From Paralithodes platypus (taxonomy: Eukaryota; Arthropoda; Malacostraca; Decapoda; Lithodidae), in contig CM064539.1 of assembly GCA_032716605.1 (NCBI GenBank), positions 1,913,342 to 1,977,341 on the forward strand: a DNA stretch of 64,000 nucleotides, written 5' to 3'. The notes under the pieces are model-generated. The model made no database searches, was not told where the DNA came from, and saw only the letters and a program-made list of their open reading frames with translations. The position numbers and the translations under genes are program-made. This document shows, piece by piece, positions 46,401 to 59,933 of the stretch. Positions within the stretch are counted from its first letter, which is position 1, and each line of letters opens with the position of its first letter.

Positions 46401-49400
46401 TCTTTCACTTCTTCGACCTATCAAGTCTGGTTTTCCTCAGGGTTCTGTCCTGTCTCCAGTTATCTTTCTAATATTTATTGATGATCTCAACTGTACCTCT
46501 AGTCCTATCCACTCATATGCTGATCGGGAATTACGATGTTTGGCAAAAAAAAAAAAAAAAAAACGTTTGCCGGATGCTGTATTGGATCTTAGGTGTGGTT
46601 ATTATCATGTTTACATTTGATTGTGTCTAAAAATTGACCACTTGCGAGTTTCGTTCAATAAGGAAGTTGGAGCTGTAGACATCGATATTTAGCAGCATCT
46701 GAAATACGGTTGTAGTAAATGTAGAGATACAGAAAACTCGATTTAAAATACTCTCTAGCCATCAAAAACCTACATTGTTATCATTGCGTTTCTATTTACT
46801 ATCGACTTCTACAGCTCCAACTTCCTTATAGCCTGAAACTCGCAAGTGGTCAATTATATGGCGATCACGAATCCCTACATGGTATGCGATCCAAGGAAAT
46901 ACTTTTCTTGAGCGTGAAATTAAGGAAAAATAATAAAACCCGCCATAATATTAAAGGTAAATCTTCAGGATTCTCACTGAAATGGGATGAGCAAAGTTAT
47001 GCTTAGGCCCAGCAAGATATTTAGAATTATAACAAAAAAAAAAAACAGCATTAAGTGCATGTTAATTGTGCCTTAAGTTGTGTTCATTCTCACAGTTTAT
47101 TTACATGAAGTTAACTCAACCCTCATGTTGATAATAATTTGAAAAAAGTGCCCAGGAACACTCACACATACTATACATTCTATCTCTCTTCCTGAGAGAG
47201 AGAGAGAGAGAGAGAGAATATTAGAAAAACGACTTTCAACATGAAATGAATCCTTGTTTCGTTCATAACTTCTCCCTACTCCCTCCCACAGAAGAGCGAG
47301 AGCGAGCAGAAGACCACTACAGCCTTGATTCGTATAACCCACGTTATGTGTATAGTCTCAATTTGAGAATACAATTACATATTGTATTAATAAATTCCTA
47401 ATAATTATTTAATGTTGACCATTGTAAGCGTGCGCAATGATGGTTTAGCTGTAATTTACAAGACATGAGAACAAGTGTGGCTAATCACTAACTGGCAGTT
47501 AGAGGAGTATGGTTGGGGATAGTTGGGGTTGGGGATAGTTGGGGTTGGGGATAGTTGGGGTTGGGGATAGTTGGGGTTGGGGATAGTTGGGGTTGGGGAT
47601 AGTTGGGGTGGGGAATAGTGGGGGTGGGGGATAGTTGGGGTTGGGGATAGTTGGGGTTGGGGATAGTTGGGGTTGGGGATAGTTGGGGTTGGGGATAGTT
47701 GGGGTTGGGGATAGTTGGGGTTGGAACGGGGATAGTTGGGGTTGGGGATAGTTGGGGTTGGGAATAGTTGGGGTTGGGTATAGTTGGGGTTGGGGATAGT
47801 TGGGGTTGGGGATAGTTGGGGTTGGGGATAGTTGGGGTTGGGGATAGTTGGGGTTGGGGATAGTTGGGGTTGGAACGTGGGATAGACTTGGACTTTCCCC
47901 CCTACCACCTGCCCAGCGTGGGGGGGGGGGGGGAACGAAGGACCCAACCCTGAGCAGCTTTTAGTACGCATGAGTGTACAAATATTCCAGTTGAGGTTGA
48001 CTGAACAGTATAGGCAGCTTCCCTGTGTGTGGCAAGTTTAAAACGAGGCGTTCTACAACAGAACTGACAAAATTGAAGCTTATAACAAAGTACTCCAACA
48101 TATTAAAACAAATGACAACAAGTGCACTCTTAACAGTATTTAGAAAAATAAATAAACACACTTCGTTCCCAGTATAGAAAGGAACTTAAGCTGATACAAT
48201 CCTCAAAGTACTGATTATATTTTTTCACCAACCAACTTTACCTCTAAGCTCCAGGAAATCAACAAATACATGTGGCACTCCAAGGACTCGAACCTAAGAT
48301 ACTCACACCGAAAATCCGCGCATTTATGCATTACGCTATCAAGACAGTTGATGAAATATGTGAACCAAAATTATGGTGCTTTGACCAATTTGCATTTGTG
48401 AGTGATGGGGAAATACAGCGAGCAAGCACATCTACCTTGGATTCCCCGACAGAGGTATGTTACTGTATAGTGTGATTTTTTTTTTTTTTTTTTTTTTTTT
48501 TTCTATATTCCAACTACTCCCTCTCGGGCATAGGCTGATAGCCTTTTACACTCTACCGCTGAACACGGTGAGGCCCGTGAGGTCTTGTTCCAGCCTAGGG
48601 AGTGAGACATGCGAATTACCTATTTCACAGCTCGAACCCAACTCCATCTCTGAAACTGCCTCGCCTCTGCGCTTCACAGTCTCACTCCCCAGGCTCGGAC
48701 CCTCACTCTTAGAACGCCACCTATTGAGCAAGTAACTCACTAGGCATTGCCCCCCTGTAGCATATTTTGAATATGGGAATATTCATACAGTGCTATTTAA
48801 TCAGGGAACAATGAGGGTATTTTGTTTTGGTATTTCGGTGTGCTGTGGTAATGCACTGAAACTAGGTACAGCACAAATTCCATCCCAATAATATCTTCCC
48901 ATTGACATATTGGGATTCGAACCCGGGTCCATTGGATTACCAGACCAGTGGCTAGACCACTCTGCCACACCTCCCGAATTACCTGCAGAATTACCCTAGT
49001 GGATTAGGAGAAGGATCAGGATTAGGGATGTAATGATTGGTGATCCTAGTTCTAAATGAATCAAGAGTTGGGCTATTAACTACAGGAAATGGGAGATGGT
49101 TCCACTCTTGGATGCTGCGGGGAAAACTTATTGTCTACATATGTCCGTGCTTGCCTGATAAATGTGGTATTTTAGGTTGTGGCTGCGTCTTGTAAAGCGT
49201 ATACTTGTAGGGTGTAAATATATATCTTTGTCTATGTCTAATAAGTTGTTAGTGATTTTATACAACATCTGTTATCTGTGCATTTGTCTTATTGTTGCAA
49301 GTGGGTCGAGTCTAATGTCTTGTTTGAGAAAAGTGACAGATGTAGTATGTCTGTAATCGTGTCTGATCCATCTTGCAGCTTTGTTTTGTATGGCCTCTAG

Positions 49401-52400
49401 TTTTTTTATATTGTTGTGAGTGTGTGCATCCCAGACGGTGTCACAGTAATCTAAGTGTGGCCGAACAAGTGTTTTAAATGCTAGACTGTTGATGTTTGCG
49501 TTACACTTGGTGAGATTCCTGCGCAGGAAGCCCAGGGCCTTATTAGCCTTCGTAACCTCTGACAACAGAGGTGCCAGGTCCGTATATATACAGACTAGAC
49601 TTTAAACGGATAATATGCATTTTAGGTCAAGTAGGGGATATAATTATCTAAGTGTTTTCTATAGCTTTGTCTTACAGTAATAGTCACCGCAATATATGGC
49701 TTTACCGCTGTAACATATATAATTATCTAAGTGTTTTCTATAGCTTTGTCTTACAGTAATAGTCACCGCAATATATGGCTTTACCGCTGTAACATATATA
49801 ATTTTGCCTTAGACTTTGTGGGTTAAATAAGGGTGGAAGGAAAAAATGGTTGCCATTTTGGATCAGTGGAGAACTAATGTTTTTCATTTATCAACCGTAT
49901 GTGCTGGAAAGTTTGAAAAGGAATACCTTGAGATGATTCGGCCATATGGAACGTATGGGAAGCAAGAGAATGACTAAGAGGGTGTACGAGAGCGAGGTGG
50001 AAGGACAGAGAGGAAGAGTAAACCGAAAGAGAGGTGGAAGGATGGAGTGAAGAAGTATATGAGTGAAGGCGGTGCTGGGTGGGAGGAGGGGCATCGACTG
50101 ACTAGGGACAGAGGTGATTGGGGGCGTTTCGTTCGTAGCCACCACTTCGGGGATCACCGTGTCAGGCAATAGATAGATAGATAGATAGATTTTTCATCCA
50201 CCTCCATTGATGTATGAAATTAGAAAAATACAATATCCCTCGACACTAGAGTCACTTGGTTATGAAGCCTCTAAGCCAACACCACCACACTCACCGGAAA
50301 CCTAACAATCACAACGATGATGTGCCTCTTCATCACCACCACACAGGTATCTCGTGTACACCTGTATGGAGATTTGTGGCAACTCATGTTTATTTGGCTA
50401 GCTTCAATAGCTCAGAGATTTTAGTATGGTGTGGTGGTGATGGTGGTGGGATACTGTACATTCAGATCCCCCTCCCTTAACACAGGATATCAGGACTTGT
50501 GGGTTAGGGTCAGACACACACACACACACGAACAGGAAGATCGGTGGGGGGTGAGGGGTGGGGAATTAACACCTTCAGTACAACGACGTCAGATATGTTT
50601 GATTCTGGCTAACACTAGACAATTTTATGCAACTTAGGAAAGAGTTATATAAATATAAAGACCACACAGAACTTAACTATTCTTGCAAGGTTGTCTGACT
50701 TTAAGATGTATCTAAGATGTATCTAATTAAAGACACGGAGATTAAGCAAATTGATTTTATAGTATTCCCAACAGAAATATAAACTTTAAATCGGTATCAC
50801 GCGACTAATTTTTCCTCTACTTCTATCATCACTACTGGTTTGGCAGTTTATGACTATTTATTTTATATATATTGGTTTTATGGGAACTGTGTGGGAGGTG
50901 AGAAATCTTGGAATGAAAGCTAAAGTGCAGTGTATCAAGGGATAGTTGTACCAACCGTGATTATGGGGCTGAGACATGGGCTCTGAAGGCTCAAGAGAGA
51001 AGAAAGCTGGATGTGATGGAGATGAGCTGCTTGAGGAGTATGTGTGGAGTGACTCGTAGAGACAGATTGAGGAATGAAGAGATACATAGGAGAGTGGGGC
51101 AGCAGGAACATTTGTCGGTCAGAGTGGACAGAAGGGTGCTGTGCTGGTATGGTCATGTAGAGCGAATGGAAGATGAAAGGCTTACAAAGATAATTTTTGA
51201 GTCCGATACAATGGGAGGTAGAGGGGTAGGAAGACCTCCATTGAGATGAAGAAAATGTGTACGGTAGTACAAGCGTTGGAAAATAGAGGAATGACTATAT
51301 ATCAGGCAAGAGAATTGGTAATAAATAGGAATGAATGGAGAATGCTAGTGAATAGTTGAGTGAAAACATAGTCCTTTGGGAGAGGGGGTCAGGTGCCAGT
51401 TGGATTAGATAATAGTCCGTCAGGCGCCTGGCCCGGGGAGCCGGTATGTATGAAGGATACGCCTGGATACGTGGTGGGTGGGCTTCTGGTGGTAGAGCTT
51501 CGCTGCATGTTTGCCTGCTGATACCGGAACCTCTTCGGGAGGTCTGGGACCGGGGAAACTTGCTGGGGACCCCAAATGGGCCTGGGTCTCTGAGTATTTA
51601 TCCTGGATGACCTAGACTGTGTGTGTGTGGGTTTTTTTCCTGTTAGGGCTCTGTCTCGAGTATATAGATAATCTATTTATTTATTTATTTTTTTAGATAG
51701 ATATATACAGTAGATAGACATACATTTAGGTATACAGTAGATTGATTGATTTTGTTAATATTTCATGTTTATAATTGTTCACTCCTTATTCATCCAATTA
51801 TTCAAACTTATGTTTCCCTATTTTTGAGCAGCACAAATCAATTCCCATGCAAGGGGAGATTTTCTGGAACCCTTCTCCCTCATATTTAGCCCCATTAATA
51901 TTGAGATTCTAAGAAGTTTGCTCCATTGGTTTGGCGAATTTAATACCTATCGCCCCATTTACTTGTCATTTCGGTTATTTATTTTCCTGGCGAGTAATAG
52001 CGAGCCTGCAGCTTAGGAGAAGGCGGGTCATTTTTGTACAAATATATCTCGAAGGAGGGTCCTGGGGGTATTTGTTTTAAGCTTGAGGGAGGTCTAGGGA
52101 GGAAACTACAAACCTTGCGGGAGGTCTAGGGAGGAAACTACAAACCTTGCGGGAGGTCTAGGGAGGAAATTACAAACCTTGCGGGAGGTCTAGGGAGGAA
52201 ACTACAAACCTTGCGGGGGGGGGGTCTAGGGAGGAAACTACAAACCTAGAGGGAGGTCTAGGGAGGAAACTACAAACCTTGAGGGAGGTCTAGGGAGGAA
52301 ACTACAAACCTTGAGGGAGGTCTAGGGAGGAAACTACAAACCTTGAGGGAGGTCTAGGGAGGAAACTGCAAACCTTGAGGGAGGTCTAGGGAGGAAACTG

Positions 52401-53378
52401 CAAACCTTGAGGGAGGTCTAGGGAGGAAACTACAAACCTTGAGGGAGGTCTAGGGAGGAAACTGCAAACCTTGAGGGAGGTCTAGGGAGGAAACTACAAA
52501 CCTTGAGGGAGGTCTAGGAAGGAAACTACAAACCTTGAGGGAGGTCTAGGGAGGAAACTACAAACCTTGAGGGAGGTCTAGGGAGGAAACTACAAACCTT
52601 GAGGGAGGAAACTACAAACCTTGAGGGAGGTCTAGGGACGAAACTACAAACCTTGCGGGAGGTCTAGGGAGGAAACTACAAACCTTGAGGGAGGTCTAGG
52701 GAGGAAACTGCAAACCTTGAGGGAGGTCTAGGGAGGAAACTACAAACCTTGAGGGAGGAAACTACAAACCTTGAGGGAGGTCTAGGGACGAAACTACAAA
52801 CCTTGCGGGAGGTCTAGGGAGGAAACTAAAAACCTTGCGGGAGGTCTAGGGAGAAAACTAAAAACCTTGCGGGAGGTCTAGGGAGAATACTACAAACCTT
52901 GAGGGAGGTCTAGGGAGGAAACTACAAACCTTGAGGGAGGTCTAGGGAGGAAACTACAAACCTTGCGGGAGGTCTAGGGAGGAAACTAAAATCCTCCCCC
53001 TTAAAGCCACCCGTGCATGATATAATTATAATTATGATCGGACTGAATGAGGCACATCCCTTGCACACACTCCACTTTCTGGTCCGTACTAGATCCACCC
53101 GGTTCTAATCAACACAACACCCACTCTCCACCAAGGGCCAGACAGCTCATTTACATATGATTATTTAAGTTTGGGCTTTCTTTTTCTGTTTTTCTTTTTC
53201 CTTATAAATATTTTGTCCTTTAGTGCTACGTGGACTTATATAATACTGAATATCCACAGGGAAGGATGGAAAACAGAGTCCCAAGCAGAGTCCCTGTCCT
53301 CTGCCCCCTGAAGTGGTAAAATATGAAAGCGCTTGGGACTCGGTGATTATTTTCCATCCTTCCCTCTGGATATTCAGC

Positions 53379-53461
<83 letters not shown>

Positions 53462-55926
53462 GTCACCTGTCCTATCTCTCCGGTACGGCCACCCGATCCT
53501 CCCAACCGGCGGCGCTTGTGGCACTTTGGCACTGCCGTCTGGGAGGCTCTTCGGCAGTACTTCTTTGGTTTTCCATGGAATGACTTTTGCTTCCGTGGCC
53601 GGGGACCCTCGGAGAGTGCTGAACGCATTATTGAGGTAATCCTCTCAGGCATGGAAGCTTACATTCCATTTTCTTTCTCTCAGTCTAATGCAAAAAAAAC
53701 TTGGTTTACTTACGCTGTTCTACTACTGTCCGCAACAAGGAGGACGCATTCAAACGGAACTGACGACGCCTTAAAATTCAAGAATCTCGTTCTTCCTATG
53801 TTTCTGCTCGGAATCAAGCCAAATCTGTTCTTCGACTTTCCAAGCACTCTTTCATTAATAATAAATGCACTGAACTATCCAACTCTAACTCTTCCCAAGG
53901 TTTCTGGCATCTAGCCAAAAACCTCTCCAACACTTTTTCTTCCTCGTCTTTCTCTCCCCTTTTCCACTCTGATGGCACAACCATTACTTCTTCCTCTGAT
54001 AAAGCTGAACTCTTCACTCAAACTTTTGCTAGAAACTCCACCTTGGATGATTCCGGTGCTATTCCTCCCTCTCCCCTACTTATGCCTAATATCCTAATCT
54101 CTTCTAAAGATGTACTTCTACCCTCTCTGGGCTTAATAATAAGAAGGCGTACGGTCCGGACGGTGTTCCTCCTGTTGTACTAAAAAACTGTGCTACCGTG
54201 CTGACTCCCTGCCTAGGCAAACTCTTTCGTCTCTGTCTCTCCTCTAACGTCTTCCCTTCATGCTGGAAGTTTGCTCTCATTCAACCTGTCCCAAAGAAGG
54301 GTGACCGCTCTCAACCCTCCAACTATCGTTCAATTGCTCTCATCTCTTGTATCTCTAAAGTTTTCTAAACTATTCTTGCTTCCAAATTTCTTAAGCATTT
54401 CTCTTCCCATAATCTACTCTCAGATCACCAGTATGGCTTCCTCAAGGGTTGCTCTACTGGTGATCTTCTTTCATATCTTACTAACTCTTGGTCATCCAAC
54501 TTTCGGGACTTCGGTGAAACCTTATCTATTGCACTAGACATTTCGAAGGCCTTCGATAGAGCCTGCCACAAATCTTTAATTTCTAAACTACCCTCCTTCG
54601 GTTTCTATCCCTCCATCTGTGCCTTTGTCTTTAATTTAATTTCCGGCCGTTCCATAGCTGTGGTTGTGGATGGCCATCGCTCACTTCCTCATCCTATCAA
54701 CTCCGGTGTTCCTCAGGGCTCTGTCCTATCGCCCATTCTCTTTCTAATTTTCATAAATGATCATCTCAACTGTACCTCCAATCCCATCCATTCATAAGCA
54801 GACGACTCTACCTTACACTACTCAATTAGTTTTCCAGAATGCCCCAGCCAGCAATCCCTCAAAGACAAACGTAATGAAGCCATAGAGCACTTAACTTCTA
54901 ATCAAACTACTATTTCCAATTGGGGCAGAGGAAACCTTGTTGCCTTTAATGCTTCCAAAACCCAATTTCTCCATCTATCTTCCCGTCCGGAACTCCCAGC
55001 GGACTATCCCTTTTTCTTCAACAATACAAAAATCAATCCTTCATCTTCTCTCAATATTCTTGGTGTCTCTTTTTCTTCTGCTCTCACTTGGAAGGACCAT
55101 ATTACCAGTCTTGCTAAGGCAGCCTCCCAGAAGTTGGGTGAGCTCAACCACCTCAAGGGGTTCTTTACCCCTGCACAGCTTCTTGCTCTGTACAGGTATT
55201 AGGTGCGTCCATGTATTGAGTATTGTTCACATGTGTGGGGAGGATCCTCTCACACTGCACTCCTAGACAAAGTGGAAAGGAAGGCCTTTTGTATCATTAA
55301 CTCCCGTCCACTCACCAACTCTCTGCAATCTATCTGTCTCCGCCACAATGTTGCATCTCTCTCGCTATTCTATCGCTACTATAATAATCAGTGTTCCTCA
55401 GAGCTCTCCCAGTGTATACCACCTCCTCTACATATGGCGCGTGGTACCCGTCTTGCAACACAATCCCACCCCTACTCTGTGCAACTCTCTAACCCAAGAG
55501 TGAAATGTTACTCTCAGACTTTCTTCTATTCAACAGCTGAGCTCAGGAACTCTCTCCCAGAATCAGTCTTTCCCTCTTCCTATGACGTAAATTGCTTCAA
55601 ACTCCGTGTGTCCAGGCATTTTGGCTCGAACGTCCCTTGATTTTGGCCCTGTCACTCTTTCAACTCTGGGGGAGGCACTAGATACAGGCAGCTCTGCCTT
55701 TTGTCTCCCTCACTCACATAGAAAACAAAATATATACCCTTCCTAATCTGAAACTAATCGTCTAATAATTACCAGAAAACAGAAAAGAAATGTGTATTGG
55801 ATCTTGAAAGGGTACAGACTTACTGTGGACCATGCTTATAACTCTTGGAAGCCTTCACCTTTCTACCTTGAACACAATGGCCTTGATTTTATACACAAAT
55901 ATACTTTTTCTATTTATCTATATATA

Positions 55927-55976
<50 letters not shown>

Positions 55977-58900
55977 CCTATACTATGTAGATAACCGAGT
56001 GAACTAACTACTTACCTACATACGGAGTGTAACTGTATGCCCAGCAGCTATACAAGTGGGAACAACACTTGTGGACTTTATTATTGTACATTTGGTAGGT
56101 AACAATTAAATAAATTACACATGACTAACTCGCTATATTTTCAGAACCAAGTGTGCAGTCGGGTATATTATATATCCGACTGCACACTTGGTTCTCACAA
56201 TATATATACAGTAGTCTATGAGTCATACTTATGGGTATATCATTGATTTAAGTGTGGTGACCGGCTTTTGTTATCTCATGTTCTCTTTTTCTCTGGCTTG
56301 TATCCATTCGGCCCCATTCAGCCTTCTGTTTTAAGACATTTATCCCCATCCAGGTGTCGATTTTTTCCTGACGAGCGGTAGCGAGCCACCATATTTGTTA
56401 TGTTTTTGAAAGCAAGCTAAGTTTGTAAATTTTTCGATAGAAAAATTTCTCCGGCGAAGCCGGATTTCTCCATACAATGCTGGCTCGCTATCGCTCGCCA
56501 GGAAGAAATCGACACCTGGATGGGGATAAACGTCTTAAAACAGTTGGCTGAATGGGGCCGAATGGATACAAGCCAGAGAAAGAGAGAAAAGGACAGAAAT
56601 AAAAAAAACAGGTCATCCCCCTTAACTCCTTCTCTCGGGTCACGGCTCAGTAGTGAAGGCCTTTTTGGACCACCTTGTTTCGCTCCATTAATGTAAGGGA
56701 TTACAAGACGTTTCATTCCATTAATTTGGCGCTGATAAGGCTCTTCACAACACACCATTGTCTAGGCGAAAGTTAGTTAGCCTGTTGCTTCGGCTGGGGC
56801 GTTTTTCTATCGACAAATGTACACATTTATCTTGTAGGGGTTCTGGGTAGGCATTATTTAGTTTGAAGGAAGTCTGGAAAGGCGTTTTTGTTAGGCAAGG
56901 AGACAAACTAAAAATAATATATATTTTTGTTATGTTTATGAAGGAGAAAAAAGGCAAAGATGCCTGTAACAAGTGTCTTTCCCAAGTTGAAAGAGTGATA
57001 GAGAGGTATGTTAGACTTAATATGTCTGGGCATCGAAGCTTGTAGCAGTTTAAGTCATAGGATGATTGAAAGACAGATTGTGGAAGAGAGTTCCAAAGAT
57101 TACTAGCTGAGTAGAAGAATGACTGAGGAAATCGGTTCACTCTTGGGTTAAAGAGTTGGACAGACTAGGGGTGGGAGTGTGTTGAAAGGCAGGTGCCCCC
57201 CACTCTCCATAAGGCAAGAGGTATACACTGAGAAAGCTCTGAAGAACAAGAGAGAGAGAGAGAGGCAGTGAATGTGTGTGTGTGTGTATGATAGTGTGAC
57301 GAATGGTATAGTCTTACACATCCTCCTCTCCCCTTCCCTTCCAAAGTAGGTTACCGAGGGTTAGGCCTCCTGCCACCCTTGTTAACCCTACTTGGGCCGT
57401 GGGAGACCTTTTTTTGGAACTCCTCTTGTTTCGCTGCGTTAGGTTTTAACTTTTCATTATTTGTTTTTCTTGTTGGAGATAAAAGGCAAAACTGCCTGTG
57501 ACGAGTGCCTCCCCCAGAGTTGAAAAGGTCACAGGGCCAACATTAAGGGGAGATAGCTCGTTTTTCTGGTCCCCCTTCTTCCTCATGTTTAGCCCCATTT
57601 GTTTTGAGATTATAAGACGTTCGGCCCATTAGTTTGGTGATTACAAGACCTTTCGTCCCATTTCTTTGTCCTTCGGCCGGGGACATTTACACATTTAGCT
57701 TGAATGAGGTATGGGTGGGCATTAAGTTTGAAGGAAGTCTGGGAAGGCTGGAAAAAGGCAATAACAAACAAAATATTCAACAATAAAGGCGGTGTCACAC
57801 GAGCACTTTTTCGAGCAATATTTAAGGGCATTTTTTTTTTTTTTTTTTATGTGATTGAGGGAGGCAAAAGGCAGAACTGCCTATAGCGAGTGCCTCCCCC
57901 ATAGTTGAAAGAGTGACAGGGCCAAAATCAAGGGACGTTCGAGCCAAAATGCCTGGACACACGGAGTTTGAAGCAATTTAAGTCATAGGAAGAGGGAAAG
58001 ACTGATTCTGGGAGAGAGTTCCAGAGCTCAGCTGTTGAATAGAAGCAAGTTTGAGAGTAACGTTTCACTCTTGGGTTGGAGAGTTGCAATTATAATGTAA
58101 AACTTGCAAAATAAACAAACCAAAACATATACGAACGCAGTAAAAAGAAAAACAATAATAATAAAAATCGCTATGTGGAAACAACGCTTAAGGGGAGGTA
58201 TTTAGTTTGTTCCCTAGACCTCCATCAAGCTTAAAATCACACCCCCTTGAGTCCCTTTCAAGATAAATTTGTACATTTTTCGGTAGAAAAATTTCCCGGC
58301 CAAAGGCCGGTTCCTCTTAAATTACAGGCTCGCTATCGCTCGCCAGGATAAAATAGACACCTGCATTGCACGAAAGGTCTTAATATGGGGTGAAAGTTCT
58401 TAAAATCGCTTAACTAATGGGGCAAACGTTTTATAATATCAAAAGCAATGGGGCTAAACATGAGAGAAAGGGGTCAAGAAAAAAAATCCCTCAAGTGGAG
58501 ATCCCCCCTTAAGTAAATCAATAACTAACTAGAAAAATAAATGACACAAATCTACCAATAAATGAACCCTCTCCCCTTAACCCTTTCTGTACCGCCGGCT
58601 TATTTGATTTTCATTCTGGCCACTTTTAGATGATTTCAGCAATTTCCAGGCCTTGAAGTATCCCACTCAACCCTTTTTTTTACGACCACAGATCCTTCCT
58701 AAGCTGCACAAAATCTTCTAAATATAACTAGACTAAAATTAAATAGACGTCGCTGTACGGAAGGGATTAATAATATGCTAAGAAGGGATGGTTCACTTTT
58801 TGGGAGATTTTTGCATGTATTCATTATTTTAACATGTATTCATTATTTTTGCATGTATTCATTATTTTTCTAGTTTCCTCCCTAGACCTCCATCAAATTA

Positions 58901-59874
58901 AAAAAAAAAAACATCCATTAGATCCCCTTTCTAGATTAATTTGTACATTTTTCGGTAGAAAAATTTCCCGGCCGAAGGCCGGTTCTTCCAACATTACAGG
59001 CTCACTATCGTTCGCCAGGGAAAATATCAACACCTAAATAGCACGAAAGGTCTAAATATTGACGAAGAAATGGGGCGAAAGGTCTTAAAATCGACTAACT
59101 AATGGGGCAAACATCTTAACATCTGAAAACTAGTGGGGCTAAACATTAGGGAGAAGGGGGGGGTCCAGAAAAACGGTCTGCCTCCCCTTAACTTGATCAT
59201 TGATCGGTCAGGGAGCCGAGTGTGACACGAATGACAATGAGTTAAAATTGACGACATCCCAGAATCCGTTTAAAATTCATTGTTTATATATAATTATATA
59301 TAATTCATTGTTATATATTCTGTATAATATCCTTTGTTCTCACTCACGTATTGTTAACCCTTTGAGTACCAGCGACGCGTGTGTTATATTATTGAGACGA
59401 TATTATTATGATGCAGCTTAAGAAGGATCTGTGGTAGTTTAAAAGGGAGATTTCCACTTGAGGGTGGTTTTTCCTTGATCCCCTTTCTCCCTCATGTTTG
59501 GCCCCATTGTTTTTGACATTATCAAGACATTCGCTTCATTATTTTGACGATTTTAAGAACTTTCGACCCATTTCTGTCAATTTTAAGACCTTTCGTGCCA
59601 TTTAGGGATCGATTTTATCCTGGCGAGCGATAGCGAGCCTGTAATTTAAGAGGAACCGGCCTTCGGCCGGGACATTTTTCTACCGAAAAATGTACAAATT
59701 TATCTTGAATGGGGGTCAAGGGAGTGTAATTTCAAGCTTGATGGAAGTCTAGGCAACACACTAAAAACCTCCCCTTAATAATGTTTGCCTACTTGTTTAT
59801 CATTGAATGGCAGAGACCTCTAAATATGATGACCCTTTGCAACCATAATGTAATTTTATGATAATTTCACTAAG

Positions 59875-59933
<59 letters not shown>

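Noticed and set aside
47456..47971. 171-residue Pro/Asn/Tyr/Gln repeat protein on the minus strand
   Set aside because: It is a translation of the 16-bp G-rich array; period and composition explain it fully.
48905..48978. Functional tRNA gene on the minus strand
   Set aside because: Acceptor arms do not pair well although A and B boxes are good; treated as SINE head.
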